From Bremerella alba (GTDB taxonomy: Bacteria > Planctomycetota > Planctomycetia > Pirellulales > Pirellulaceae): DNA of 63,817 bases. The DNA is taken from the NCBI RefSeq assembly GCF_013618625.1, contig NZ_JABRWO010000019.1:1-63817 (forward strand). Direction: 5' to 3'. The notes under the pieces were generated by a model that saw nothing but the letters and a program-made list of their open reading frames with translations, ran no database searches and was not told the origin of the DNA. The position numbers were made by a program, and so were the translations under genes. Below are positions 32,693 through 41,975 of this stretch, piece by piece; positions within the stretch are counted from its first letter, which is position 1, and each line of letters opens with the position of its first letter.

Positions 32693-34639
32693 TTAGTCCT
32701 TCTTGACCTCGAACTCGGCGTCGATGGCGTCGTCGTCGCCACCATCCTTGGCCTCTCCGCTGGGGGCTTCCCCTTCAGCGGCAGCTTCCGGATTGTTGGC
32801 GGCGGCGGCTTCGTACAGGATCTTGCTGACCGCGTGCGAAGCAGCTTCCAGTTCGCTGATGGCGGACTTGATCGCTTCGACGTCTTCTCCCTTGGCAGCT
32901 TCGCGAACTTTGTTGATCGCGGCTTCCAATGGAGCCTTGTCGTCTTCGGTGATCTTGTCGCCGGCGTCCTTGATCAGCTTCTCGAGCTGGAAGCAGTTCG
33001 ATTCGGCTTCGTTGCGAGCTTCGGCCAGTTCACGCTTTCGCTTATCTTCCGAGGCGTGTTCTTCGGCGTCCTTCTGCATCCGATCGATCTCTTCCTTCGA
33101 CAAGCCTGAGCTTTGCTTGATCTCGACCTTCATCTCTTTGCCGGTACCCAGGTCCTTGGCACCCACGTTGAGGATACCGTTCTGGTCGATGTCGAATTTG
33201 ACTTCGATCTGTGGCATACCACGTGGGGCCGGAGCAATACCGTCGAGGTTGAACTCGTCGAGCAAGCGGTTGTCGGTAGCCATCGGGCGTTCACCTTGAA
33301 ACACGCGAACGGTCACGGCGGCCTGGTTGTCGTCGGCCGTGCTGAAGGTCTGCTTCTTCTCGGTCGGAATCGTCGTGTTGCGTTCAACCAGTTTGGTGAA
33401 CACACCGCCGAGCGTTTCAATACCCAGCGACAACGGCGTGACGTCTAACAGCAGCACGTCCTTACGACCACCTTCGGCCAACACGCTGCCTTGGATGGCA
33501 GCACCTGCGGCCACGACTTCGTCTGGATTCACACCTTTGTGTGGTTCCTTGGCGAAGATCTTCTTGACCATCTCTTGGACTTTGGGGATACGCGTCGAAC
33601 CACCGACCAGCACGACTTCGTCGATATCGCTGGGCGACAGGTTGGCATCCTTCATGGCCTTTTCGACCGGAATGCGACAACGTTCGATAAGGTCGTCGGT
33701 CATCTGCTCGAACTGGCTACGGCTGATCGTCAGCTGCAAGTGCTTCGGACCCGATGCATCCGCCGTGATGAACGGCAGGTTGATGTCAGTCGAGGCCTGA
33801 CCGCTGAGTTCCTTCTTCGCCTTTTCACAGGCTTCCTGCAGACGCTGTAGGGCCATTTGATCTTTGCGAAGATCGATGCCGTTGTCCTTCTCGAACTGCT
33901 CGGCCACGTAGTTGATCAGCTTCTCGTCGAAGTCGTCACCACCAAGGTGGGTATCACCACTGGTGCTGATCACTTCAAAAACGGTTCGACCGCCGTCGTC
34001 GCCATCTTCTGGTGGCGAGACTTCCAGGATCGAAATATCGAACGTACCACCACCCAGGTCGAACACGGCGATCTTCTCGGCCTTGTTCTTACCCAAGCCG
34101 TAAGCCAAAGCGGCTGCGGTGGGTTCGTTGATGATACGGGCAACTTCGAGTCCGGCGATCTGACCGGCGTCTTTGGTGGCCTGACGCTGGGCGTCATTAA
34201 AGTAAGCAGGAACCGTGATCACGGCCTTGCTGACTTTGTGTCCCAGGTAGCTTTCGGCGGCTGCTTTGAGCTTCTGCAGAACCTTGGCCGAAACTTCTGG
34301 TGGAGTAAACTCGCTGTCGCCAATTTGAACTTTGACGTAGTCGTCGGCATCGCCTACGACCTTATAGGGAATCATCTTCTCTTCCGAGCCGACTTCGTTG
34401 TGACGACGACCCATGAAGCGTTTGATGGAGTAAACCGTTTTGGTAGGATTGGTCACTGCCTGACGACGAGCCGGTTCCCCAACAAGGACTTCCCCTTTGT
34501 CGGTATAACCAACCACGCTCGGCGTGAGCCGACTTCCCTCGGCGTTCGGAATAACCTTGGCTTCCGAACCTTCCATGACCGCGACCACCGAGTTGGTGGT
34601 ACCCAGGTCGATCCCAATAATCACTTCGCCTTGTGCCAT
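32693..34639 (-). CDS. dnaK: Molecular chaperone DnaK
   Basis: A 648-residue Hsp70. The ATPase domain begins [18 protein letters not shown] and contains [13 protein letters not shown] and [13 protein letters not shown]. The [18 protein letters not shown] segment opens the substrate-binding domain. The C-terminus ends [13 protein letters not shown], the typical DnaK tail that docks partners. It folds proteins with DnaJ and GrpE, which are encoded at 51-53 kb rather than beside it. Ribosome site GAGGTACC. No CIRCE (TTAGCACTC/GAGTGCTAA) element is visible upstream. Confidence 0.97.
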   Translation of the reverse strand: MAQGEVIIGIDLGTTNSVVAVMEGSEAKVIPNAEGSRLTPSVVGYTDKGEVLVGEPARRQAVTNPTKTVYSIKRFMGRRHNEVGSEEKMIPYKVVGDADDYVKVQIGDSEFTPPEVSAKVLQKLKAAAESYLGHKVSKAVITVPAYFNDAQRQATKDAGQIAGLEVARIINEPTAAALAYGLGKNKAEKIAVFDLGGGTFDISILEVSPPEDGDDGGRTVFEVISTSGDTHLGGDDFDEKLINYVAEQFEKDNGIDLRKDQMALQRLQEACEKAKKELSGQASTDINLPFITADASGPKHLQLTISRSQFEQMTDDLIERCRIPVEKAMKDANLSPSDIDEVVLVGGSTRIPKVQEMVKKIFAKEPHKGVNPDEVVAAGAAIQGSVLAEGGRKDVLLLDVTPLSLGIETLGGVFTKLVERNTTIPTEKKQTFSTADDNQAAVTVRVFQGERPMATDNRLLDEFNLDGIAPAPRGMPQIEVKFDIDQNGILNVGAKDLGTGKEMKVEIKQSSGLSKEEIDRMQKDAEEHASEDKRKRELAEARNEAESNCFQLEKLIKDAGDKITEDDKAPLEAAINKVREAAKGEDVEAIKSAISELEAASHAVSKILYEAAAANNPEAAAEGEAPSGEAKDGGDDDAIDAEFEVKKD

Positions 34640-35121
34640 AGTGGTACCTCTTTCCTTCGTAATTATCGCGCCCAGTGGGCGTCAGACGTTTTTATGTTAA
34701 GAGCCTGAGCGTGAACTCAGGACAAGCGGTTCATCAATCACTCATGCCGGGACTGGCCGAGGCACGAGATGGATCTAGCTAATTGCAAGAGGTATGCCAA
34801 AACTGTCCAGTAAGCCACTTGTTATTCCATAACTCCTTACATGTCAGCACTTTAGACAAACGTCATTTTTTGCAATTGCCCAGCAGCCGACGAATCGACC
34901 GGAAATCTCTGCCAAAATGGCAGCAATATGCCACAAAGTCTCTTGTGAACTAGGTTTATGGCGGAGAAAGATAAGTTATGATGCTTAGACTGCCGCCTGT
35001 CCTCGTTTTTTAACGGTCGATAGACACCGAAGGCTTTTCAACCTCCCCCGTCAAACACGACTCCCTGCATCAAGCCTTCGCCGGTTTGATGCCAAGACTC
35101 TCATAAATCAGGCACCGCCCG
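34640..35121. other. Divergent dnaK / pheA intergenic region
   Basis: About 480 bases with no credible gene. The middle (34790-34990) is A+T-rich and presumably holds promoters for both genes, but I cannot define them. I saw no CIRCE, tRNA or strong hairpin. Confidence 0.5.
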
Positions 35122-36210
35122 ATGGCCAAGACACCTCGTAAGATCCCTTCGACCGAACTGCAAAAGACGCTCGCCAAGATGGATCAGCAGATCCTCACGC
35201 TGCTGGCCAAACGCGTCGATACCTGCCAGAAGCTCGTCCAGGCCGAGCCCGGCAAGACGATCGAACAGCAGCTTAGCAGTGAAGAGACCGAGCTTCAAAA
35301 GCTGCTCAAGTCGAACAAAACGAGCTTGTCCAAAGAGGCTATCTCGCCGGCGCTGCAAGAGATCTTGAGCCTATGCCGGAGCGCTTCTCGGCGGCTGCGG
35401 ATTGCCTATCTGGGGCCACAATACAGCTATTCGCACCAGGCTGCCGTGGAAAAGTTCGGGGCCAATGCCGACTACAGCCCGGTCGCGACCATTGCGACCG
35501 TCTTCGAGGAGATTCAACGCAATCAAGCCGATTTCGGGCTCGTTCCGGTCGAGAACTCGAACGATGGCCGCGTTACCGACACGCTCGAGATGTTCGCCAA
35601 GCATCCGACCAAGATCTGCGGCGAAGTGAAGCTGCACATCCACCATCAACTGCTTGCCAAGTGCAACCGCGAGCAGATCAAAGAGGTCTTCAGCAAACCC
35701 CAGGCCCTGTCGCAGTGCCGCAATTGGCTGGCCAAACACCTGCCGGCTGCCCGACCGATTGAGATGACCAGCACCGCCGCCGCCGCCCAACTAGCCGCCC
35801 AGAAAGAGGGCGCTGCCGCGATCGCAAGTCGTGCCGCAGGCATCAATTACAACTTGGAGACGATCGCCTCGAACATCGAGGACAACCCGAACAACATTAC
35901 CCGTTTCGCTGTGATCTCGCACGAAATTGGCCCCAAGACGGGCAACGACAAGACGGCCCTGCTCTTTCAAACTGAGCACAAGCCGGGGGCGTTGGCCGAT
36001 GCCATGAACCTCTTTAAGAAGAACCGCCTGAATTTGACCTGGATCGAATCGTTCCCGGTGGCCAACTCTCCGGAAGAGTACCTCTTTTTCGTCGAAATGG
36101 AGGGGCACTGTAGCGAACTCAAGATCCGGCGAACGGTCTCTGCGTTGGAAAAGAAGTCTCTGCGGCTGGAAGTGCTCGGCTCTTACCAGAAGACCGAACC
36201 CGTCAATTAG
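35122..36210 (+). CDS. pheA: Bifunctional chorismate mutase / prephenate dehydratase
   Basis: A 362-residue P-protein that turns chorismate to prephenate and then phenylpyruvate for phenylalanine. An AroQ-type helical chorismate mutase (about 5-85, with DQQILTLLAKRVD) precedes the dehydratase domain, which starts RIAYLGPQYSYSHQAA (about 93). A C-terminal ACT domain follows (from about 275, TEHKPGALADAM). The phenylalanine-binding ESRP motif reads ESFP here. The start is the ATG after GCACCGCCCG, a weak ribosome site. It heads a co-directional run with tpiA, secG, yicC, gmk and rpoZ. Confidence 0.94.
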   Translation: MAKTPRKIPSTELQKTLAKMDQQILTLLAKRVDTCQKLVQAEPGKTIEQQLSSEETELQKLLKSNKTSLSKEAISPALQEILSLCRSASRRLRIAYLGPQYSYSHQAAVEKFGANADYSPVATIATVFEEIQRNQADFGLVPVENSNDGRVTDTLEMFAKHPTKICGEVKLHIHHQLLAKCNREQIKEVFSKPQALSQCRNWLAKHLPAARPIEMTSTAAAAQLAAQKEGAAAIASRAAGINYNLETIASNIEDNPNNITRFAVISHEIGPKTGNDKTALLFQTEHKPGALADAMNLFKKNRLNLTWIESFPVANSPEEYLFFVEMEGHCSELKIRRTVSALEKKSLRLEVLGSYQKTEPVN

Positions 36211-36455
36211 AACGGCCCAACAAGCCGCAAAAGAACTCAATCGCCGCTCAGGATATCGTTCCCCGCGCCCTCTTGCTGCAAGGGGCAGAGAACAAGAGGG
36301 GGGATAGTTCTGTTGGCGGGCCGTAGGTGACCTCGACGGCCATGCAAGCACTCTGCTATATTGTTGGGTTTCATTGTGTACCGACAGCACGACTTAGAGC
36401 GATCTGAGTCATTGACATTTCATCGGCCAAGGGTGGTCCGAGGGGAGAACGACGG

Positions 36456-37211
36456 GTGAGACGTCCTTTCATTGCAGGTAACTGGAAAATGAACACCACC
36501 AAGGCCGACGGGGTCGCTTTGGTGCAAGGCGTCGCTGATGGCAATACAGCCGGCGACGCGGTCGAAGTTGCCGTTTGTGCTCCCAGCGTTTATCTCGATG
36601 CGGTTGCGACCGCTGCCGGTGGCAAAGTGGGTGTTGGCGCTCAGAACTGCCACCACGAAGCCACAGGTGCATTTACCGGTGAAATCTCGGCCGCCATGGC
36701 CAAGGATATCGGTTGCCAATACGTGATCCTCGGTCACAGCGAACGTCGCCACATTTTCGGCGAATCCAACGCGGACGTTTGCAAGAAGGTGCATGCGGTT
36801 CTCGCCGCTGGCCTGACTCCGATCGTCTGCGTGGGCGAACTGCTCGAAGAACGTGAATCGGGTAAGACGTCCGACGTGGTCGCCGAGCAAATGTACGGCA
36901 GCCTGGCTGGCGTTTCGGCCGAGCAAATGAATTCGGTCGTCATCGCCTACGAACCGGTTTGGGCGATCGGCACCGGCAAAGTCGCCACGCCTGAGCAAGC
37001 CGAAGAAGTGCACGCTGGCATTCGGTCCCTGATGACAGCCAAGTATGGCGAGCAGGTCAGCGAGTCGGTTCGCATTCAATATGGTGGAAGCGTGAAGCCG
37101 GACAACGCGGTCGAACTCCTTTCGCAGCCCAACATCGACGGTGCCCTGGTGGGCGGTGCTTCGCTCAAAGCGGACAGCTTCCTCGGTATTATTGCCGGCA
37201 CCAAAGGCTAG
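36456..37211 (+). CDS. tpiA: Triosephosphate isomerase
   Basis: A 251-residue glycolytic TIM barrel interconverting dihydroxyacetone phosphate and glyceraldehyde 3-phosphate. GNWKMN (8-13) gives the active-site Asn/Lys. ILGHSERR carries His94, AYEPVWAIGTG carries the catalytic Glu166, and GGSVKPDN and GALVGGASL form the phosphate loop. GTG start with GGGGAGAAC upstream. secG follows closely, an arrangement common in bacteria. Confidence 0.97.
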   Translation: MRRPFIAGNWKMNTTKADGVALVQGVADGNTAGDAVEVAVCAPSVYLDAVATAAGGKVGVGAQNCHHEATGAFTGEISAAMAKDIGCQYVILGHSERRHIFGESNADVCKKVHAVLAAGLTPIVCVGELLEERESGKTSDVVAEQMYGSLAGVSAEQMNSVVIAYEPVWAIGTGKVATPEQAEEVHAGIRSLMTAKYGEQVSESVRIQYGGSVKPDNAVELLSQPNIDGALVGGASLKADSFLGIIAGTKG

Positions 37212-37298
37212 TCGTTTCCTTATTTCCCGTGGGCTCTGCTCTGCTGAGCGATCCCGCTTTTGAATCCAGACACGGACGTTTTCATAAGTAAGCTAGTC

Positions 37299-37853
37299 AT
37301 GACCAGTCCCATCCTATTCGGCTTCCTGCAGTATATTTTCGGCCCGCTGCTTTTAGTGACGTCGGTCTTTCTAATCCTGGTCGTGCTCGTGCAGCGCGGT
37401 CGTGGTGGCGGACTGACAGGTGCTTTAGGTGGTGCTGGTGGCCAAAGTGCGTTCGGCGCTAAAGCCGGTGACGTATTCACCAAAATCACCGTCGTGCTGG
37501 CGGTCTTCTGGATCCTTCTGTGCATCTTCGCCACGATGGGCCTGCAAGACTCGGGTGCCACCAAGCTGACCGGTACCGGCAGCAGCGCTGCCCCAGCCGC
37601 AACTGGCCTGCCAGGCGATGCTGCCCCTGGTGCTGGCGGTCCTGCGTTGACGCTTCCATCGGACGAAGAAGGAGCTGCCCCAGCGGCAGGCGATACGCCC
37701 GCCGGCGACGCCCCAGCTGCCGACCTGGAGCCCCCAGCGGAAGGTGGTGCTGCGGCCCCAGCCGACGCGGCCCCTGCCGAGCCAGCTGCTCCGGCTGAAG
37801 GAGACAACGCTGCCGGGGATAGTGCTGCGACCGAAGAGAAGCCCGCTGAGTAA
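37299..37853 (+). CDS. secG: Preprotein translocase subunit SecG
   Basis: About 184 residues; the conserved SecG part is only the first 85. Two transmembrane helices (about 3-27 and 61-83) enclose the loop [20 protein letters not shown], the family hallmark. The remaining ~100 residues are a Pro/Ala/Gly/Glu low-complexity tail ([20 protein letters not shown] and similar). ATG 37299 is chosen because it begins the first helix; a TTG at 37260 would add 13 residues. Confidence 0.92.
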   Translation: MTSPILFGFLQYIFGPLLLVTSVFLILVVLVQRGRGGGLTGALGGAGGQSAFGAKAGDVFTKITVVLAVFWILLCIFATMGLQDSGATKLTGTGSSAAPAATGLPGDAAPGAGGPALTLPSDEEGAAPAAGDTPAGDAPAADLEPPAEGGAAAPADAAPAEPAAPAEGDNAAGDSAATEEKPAE

Positions 37854-37883
37854 TTCACTCGGCACGGCCTGATTCATTCTCTT

Positions 37884-37918
37884 AAACTTCCCTCGGGCAG
37901 ACCCCAGGGAAGTTTTGT
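37884..37918 (+). terminator. Terminator after secG
   Basis: A 10-bp stem AAACTTCCCT / AGGGAAGTTT with a 12-base loop and TTGTT tail separates secG from yicC. Confidence 0.8.
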
Positions 37919-37973
37919 TCGTTACCTTCCTGATCAATTCACTTAGCATCGCGAACTCGCGAAGAGAGACACC

Positions 37974-38858
37974 ATGCTGCTGAGCATGACCGGATATGGC
38001 GACGCCCACCTGCACACCGAAGGCGTTTCCGTTTCGGTTGAAGTGCGTTCGGTGAACAATCGCTACTTCAAGCTGGCCGTGCGTGGCAACGAGCTGTTCA
38101 GCGGGCTAGAGTCGCAGATCGAAGGGGTCACGCGGAAGTTCATCAACCGCGGCACGATCACGATCAATCTGCGGATCAAGCAAGATGTAACGGCCGACAA
38201 GTACCGCATCGATACGGCCGTGCTGGAAAGCTACATGCAGCAGATTCACCAGCTGGGCTCGAAAGTTGGAATATCGGAAACCCCGCATATCGATTCGGTC
38301 TTGCAGCTACCCGGCGTCGTCCAAGAGAACACCGACACCGACGACGAGCAGTTCAATGCCTGGCCGGTGATTGAAAAGACACTCAAAGATGCCCTCGAGA
38401 AGTTCGACACCATGCGTCGCGCTGAGGGAGAAAACACTACCCAAGATCTTCGCGAGAACCTGGCGACGATCGCCTCGCACCTGGAATTGATTGAAGCCAA
38501 GTCACCCCTGGTGGTCGACGGCTATCGCGATCGAATGACCGAGCGAGTGAACAAGGTCCTGGAAGAGTACGACGTGACCGTCGACCCCGCAACGCTCCTT
38601 CGCGAAGTGGCGATCTTCACCGATCGCGTGAACGTTTCCGAAGAGATCGTCCGGCTCAAGAGCCACCTCGGTCAGTTTGAAAAGTTCCTGACCCAGCAGG
38701 AATCAACCGGTCGGAAGCTTGACTTCCTGACGCAGGAAATATTTCGCGAGACGAACACGATCGGCTCGAAGGCAAACGACGCCGAAATCGCCCGAGGTGT
38801 CGTGGAAATGAAGACCGCCATCGAGAAGATCCGAGAGCAAGTCCAAAACATCGAATAA
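37974..38858 (+). CDS. YicC family endoribonuclease-like protein
   Basis: A 294-residue YicC/YloC family protein. It starts MLLSMTGYGDAHLH and continues VEVRSVNNRYFKL, ends GRKLDFLTQEIFRETNTIGSK ... IEKIREQVQNIE, and has the expected length. Members have been reported as ribonucleases acting on small RNAs and stress responses; the detail here is unknown. It lies just upstream of gmk, the usual bacterial neighbour. Confidence 0.93.
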   Translation: MLLSMTGYGDAHLHTEGVSVSVEVRSVNNRYFKLAVRGNELFSGLESQIEGVTRKFINRGTITINLRIKQDVTADKYRIDTAVLESYMQQIHQLGSKVGISETPHIDSVLQLPGVVQENTDTDDEQFNAWPVIEKTLKDALEKFDTMRRAEGENTTQDLRENLATIASHLELIEAKSPLVVDGYRDRMTERVNKVLEEYDVTVDPATLLREVAIFTDRVNVSEEIVRLKSHLGQFEKFLTQQESTGRKLDFLTQEIFRETNTIGSKANDAEIARGVVEMKTAIEKIREQVQNIE

Positions 38859-38998
38859 CCACCAAGAAGCCTTAGGGTGCGTGCAGCAAAGCGAATCGCA
38901 CCACTCGAAAGCTCTGGGTGGCTAACCAAAAAGACGCCTGCTTTTGGTAGGTCGAACTTACAACAACAACATTGACGGAGCGTTCCCTCCAACGAATC

Positions 38999-39601
38999 AT
39001 GGCAGCGAGCACACCTGGCAATTTGGTCATCTTGTCTGGGCCCTCTGGGGCTGGCAAATCGACCGTGGTGCGCAAGCTGTTGGCCTTGGGCGAACCTCCG
39101 ATTGAACTGAGTATTTCCGCAACGACACGCCCGCCAAGAGCCGGAGAAGAAGACGGTATCGACTACCACTTCCTTCCCCAAGAGGAGTTTCAGCGGCGGA
39201 TCGATGCTGGCGAGTTCCTAGAGTATGTCGAGGTTTTTCGCAAAGGTCACCTTTACGGAACCCTTCGTCGCGAAGTGGAAGCCCGGCTCTCTCAAGGCAT
39301 TTCCGTCTTGTTAGAGATCGACATCGAAGGTGCCGCTAAGGTTGCCCGGAAGTACCCCCAAGCCGTCACCATTTTCCTTAGCCCCGAGTCGGCCGAAGAG
39401 CTGGAACGCCGATTACGCGACCGAGGAACCGAAACCGAAGAAGCCATCCAGCGGCGGCTGGAAACGGCCAAGAACGAGATGAAATCGTCGACATGGTATC
39501 GTCACCATGTGACCAACAAACTCGGCGCCGCCGACCAAACCGCCGCACAACTTGCAGACATTATCCGTCAGGAAAAGGAGGAGCGATGCTCGAAGAACTG
39601 A
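38999..39601 (+). CDS. gmk: Guanylate kinase
   Basis: A 200-residue enzyme phosphorylating GMP to GDP. The P-loop is [11 protein letters not shown] near the N-terminus. [21 protein letters not shown] binds GMP, and [17 protein letters not shown] is the Walker B region. I chose ATG 38999, which starts [14 protein letters not shown]; a TTG at 38972 would add nine residues. The last 16 bases overlap rpoZ, so translation is likely coupled. Confidence 0.95.
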   Translation: MAASTPGNLVILSGPSGAGKSTVVRKLLALGEPPIELSISATTRPPRAGEEDGIDYHFLPQEEFQRRIDAGEFLEYVEVFRKGHLYGTLRREVEARLSQGISVLLEIDIEGAAKVARKYPQAVTIFLSPESAEELERRLRDRGTETEEAIQRRLETAKNEMKSSTWYRHHVTNKLGAADQTAAQLADIIRQEKEERCSKN

Positions 39602-39852
39602 AAGAAGAATTCATCATCAAGAAGGTGGGTGGCCGCTTTAAGCTGTCGACGCTGATCCAAAAACGCCTGGTCGCGTTGAACGCCGGCAGCCGTCCGCTGG
39701 TCGATCTCAAATCCGAAAACAAGATGGAAATCGTGTTGGAAGAGATCAAGCAGGACAAGATCTTCCTCGACACATCGAACGAACTTCACACGGCTGCTGA
39801 TGGCGACGTGATGATCAAGTCGTTCGATGCGATGATGAGCGACGAACTGTGA
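39586..39852 (+). CDS. rpoZ: RNA polymerase omega subunit
   Basis: An 88-residue protein starting [20 protein letters not shown], with [20 protein letters not shown], the divergent omega form expected outside proteobacteria. It helps assemble RNA polymerase around beta-prime. The position directly after gmk and before a CoaC-like flavoprotein is the standard gmk-rpoZ-coaBC order and supports the call. The ATG overlaps gmk and has AAAGGAGGAGCG upstream, a very strong ribosome site. Confidence 0.9.
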   Translation: MLEELKEEFIIKKVGGRFKLSTLIQKRLVALNAGSRPLVDLKSENKMEIVLEEIKQDKIFLDTSNELHTAADGDVMIKSFDAMMSDEL

Positions 39853-40391
39853 GCCCTCGGAAGGTTATCATCGGCGTCACCGGCGGAATTGCCGCTTTCA
39901 AGACGCCTGCTTTGGTCAGCCAGCTGGTCAAAGCAGATGTCGACGTCACGGTGGTGATGACCCACGCTTCCCATCATTTTGTCGGCGCGGCGACTCTGAC
40001 CGCGCTGTCGGGCAAACGCGTGCATACCGAGCTCTTCGACGAAGCGATGCCGCTTGGCGCGCACATTGAACTTGCGCGCCGAGCCGATCTGTTATGCATC
40101 GTCCCGGCCTCGGCCGACTTCATGGCCAAAGCAGCCCAAGGATTGGCCGACGACTTGCTCAGCACGCTGTACCTTGCGTTCACTGGCAATGTCATGATGT
40201 GCCCTGCGATGAACAAAGAGATGTGGGCCCACCCAGCGCTTCAACGCAACGTACAGCAATTGCTCGAAGATGGCGTGCGGATGATCGGCCCTGATAGCGG
40301 CTGGCAAAGCTGCCGCGTTGAAGGGACCGGGCGCATGACCGAGCCTGAAGAAATCTTCGACGCGATCGAGGAACACCTGGCAACCAACTAG
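39849..40391 (+). CDS. Phosphopantothenoylcysteine decarboxylase-type flavoprotein
   Basis: A 180-residue HFCD-family flavoprotein, matching only the CoaC half of CoaBC. It starts [16 protein letters not shown], with [15 protein letters not shown], the [20 protein letters not shown] flavin site and [18 protein letters not shown]. In coenzyme A synthesis it would decarboxylate 4'-phosphopantothenoylcysteine; the synthetase half (CoaB) must be encoded elsewhere. GTG start overlaps the rpoZ stop by four bases. No downstream CoaB domain is present. Confidence 0.88.
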   Translation: MSPRKVIIGVTGGIAAFKTPALVSQLVKADVDVTVVMTHASHHFVGAATLTALSGKRVHTELFDEAMPLGAHIELARRADLLCIVPASADFMAKAAQGLADDLLSTLYLAFTGNVMMCPAMNKEMWAHPALQRNVQQLLEDGVRMIGPDSGWQSCRVEGTGRMTEPEEIFDAIEEHLATN

Positions 40392-40533
40392 GGCGAAGGC
40401 CTCAACGAGTAATGAGCCGGCAACTCTTCCTATGCATTGGCTATGCAACCGGAGCGATCCTCTTGCTCCCTGCGGTGACCATTCTTGCGGTCCTTGTTTT
40501 TGAGGGCAACCAAACCATGGGGGGATGCGCAGC

Positions 40534-40560
40534 AAAAAAGCGGAGCCAAGGGACTCCGCT
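40534..40560 (-). terminator. Terminator of the small basic protein gene
   Basis: On the minus strand AGCGGAG / CTCCGCT forms a 7-bp stem followed by TTTTTT. It lies between the convergent coaC-like and small basic protein genes and may serve both. Confidence 0.75.
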
Positions 40561-40590
40561 CTTTCCGATTCTGCTTGTTAGCCGAGTCTC

Positions 40591-40779
40591 TTAAGACTCA
40601 AGCTTCCAGCGCTGGATCAGTTCTTCCGCGGCCGGGGTCAGTCTGCGGAGCTTAGCAGCCATCTTACGCTTTTCGTCATTCGACGGATTCATGGCCAACT
40701 TGGCCTTGTACTTAGCGTAAATCTTCTTGCGATGACGTCGACGCTTCAACTCCTGATGGCGCTCGTTAATAACCGGCAC
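40591..40779 (-). CDS. Small basic DUF6800-like protein
   Basis: A 62-residue protein dominated by Lys and Arg (HQELKRRRHRKKIYAKYKAK), then AAKLRRLTPAAEELIQRW. It resembles the short Lys/Arg-rich proteins annotated DUF6800 in planctomycetes, as I remember them. It probably folds as two helices and could bind RNA or ribosomes, but that is only inferred from charge. It has its own terminator and is divergent from the GDSL gene. Confidence 0.65.
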   Translation of the reverse strand: MPVINERHQELKRRRHRKKIYAKYKAKLAMNPSNDEKRKMAAKLRRLTPAAEELIQRWKLES

Positions 40780-41080
40780 GCGACAGTTCCTTTGTTGGGA
40801 TTTCGTAAGTTAAATGGTAAACGACACTCTAGGCGTCGAATTTGATTGATCTGGAAACCCCACAATGTAAGGAATATGCCCTTTTTCGTCAATCGGCTCA
40901 GACGTTTTCCCTGCTCAGCCGGGAAATTAAGTGCTGTTAAACCCCCTTACTGGGCAATTACGGACTCAGGAATTGACCCGCGATGCCGCGTCGTAGACAC
41001 TAGACGATTCGGCAGACCGTATTTCCCGCCGAGTTTCCTCACCGAGAGATTCCCAATTGTTCCCCCCCAGGAGATTGAAG
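40780..41080. other. Divergent intergenic region
   Basis: About 300 bases between the small basic protein (minus) and the GDSL hydrolase (plus). Short frames on both strands are not convincing. No clear promoter or hairpin. Confidence 0.5.
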
Positions 41081-41809
41081 ATGCGTTGTTTTGCTTGTTT
41101 GATGCTTTCCCTTGTGCTGGCCATGCCAGCTTGGGCGGCCGATACCGCGACGAAAGAACCAATTGAAGCCTTGAAGCCAGTCCCGCGTGGCGATTGGTGG
41201 GTCAAGCGTCATAAAGAAAAGCTCAAAGCGATCGAAGACGCCGACAAAATCGACGTCGTTTTCATTGGCGACTCGATCACCCATGGCTGGGAAGGCGCTG
41301 GCAAAACGACTTGGAAAGAAAACTTCGAATCGATGAGCCCGTTGAACCTGGGCTACGGCGGCGATCGCACCGAGCACGTCTTATGGCGTTTCGAGCACGG
41401 CGAATTGGATGGCTACGAGCCTAAGGTTGCCGTCATCATGATCGGCACCAACAACACCGGCCACCGCAAAGAGAAGTCGGAAGACACTGCGGCCGGCGTC
41501 GAGGCGATTGTCGAGAAACTGCACGAAAAGCATCCTGAAACGAAGGTCCTACTACTGGCCATCTTCCCGCGCGGTGCCAAGACCGAAGACCAGCTCCGCA
41601 AGCTGAACGACGGCGCGAACGCGATCATCGAGAAGCAAATGAAGGACAAGGACTACGTTACGTTCCTAAACATCAATGACATTTTCCTGACCGAAGACGG
41701 CACGCTTACCAAGGAAATCATGCCTGATTTGCTGCACCCTAAAGAGAAGGGTTACCAGCTGTGGGCCAACGCCGTTACGCCTAAGATCAAAGAATTGCTA
41801 GGCGAATAG
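41081..41809 (+). CDS. Secreted GDSL/SGNH hydrolase
   Basis: A 242-residue exported SGNH esterase of the PAF-acetylhydrolase IB-like type. Signal peptide: MRCFACLMLSLVLAMPAWAA. The catalytic Ser65 is in FIGDSITHGWEG, the Gly block in LNLGYGGDRTEH, the Asn block in MIGTNNTGH, and the Asp/His pair in DLLHPKEKGYQLW. It resembles the SGNH half of the 18011 protein but lacks the DUF1080 domain. ATG 41081 begins the signal peptide and follows AGGAGATTG; a TTG eight codons upstream is less likely. Confidence 0.9.
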   Translation: MRCFACLMLSLVLAMPAWAADTATKEPIEALKPVPRGDWWVKRHKEKLKAIEDADKIDVVFIGDSITHGWEGAGKTTWKENFESMSPLNLGYGGDRTEHVLWRFEHGELDGYEPKVAVIMIGTNNTGHRKEKSEDTAAGVEAIVEKLHEKHPETKVLLLAIFPRGAKTEDQLRKLNDGANAIIEKQMKDKDYVTFLNINDIFLTEDGTLTKEIMPDLLHPKEKGYQLWANAVTPKIKELLGE

Positions 41810-41833
41810 TTGCCTGACATCACTCGTGACATC

Positions 41834-41873
41834 AAAAAGACCAGGATTACCCAGGTAGTCCTGGTCTTTTTTT
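41834..41873 (+). terminator. Terminator after the GDSL hydrolase
   Basis: A 13-bp perfect stem AAAAAGACCAGGA / TCCTGGTCTTTTT with a 12-base loop and continuing T-run. Confidence 0.9.
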
Positions 41874-41975
41874 GCTCAGTCGGGCAAATACCTTTTGACG
41901 CAGGCAAGGGAAAGGGACATGATAAAGCTCCCACCTGAGATGTGCTCTAACCGTTTCCTTCCGGAGTTCCTGCCG

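Noticed and set aside
40412-40594. 60-codon frame with one hydrophobic segment after the CoaC-like gene
   Set aside because: It reads through the terminator at 40534-40560 and has only a weak ribosome site. It could be a real small membrane protein, but evidence is thin.
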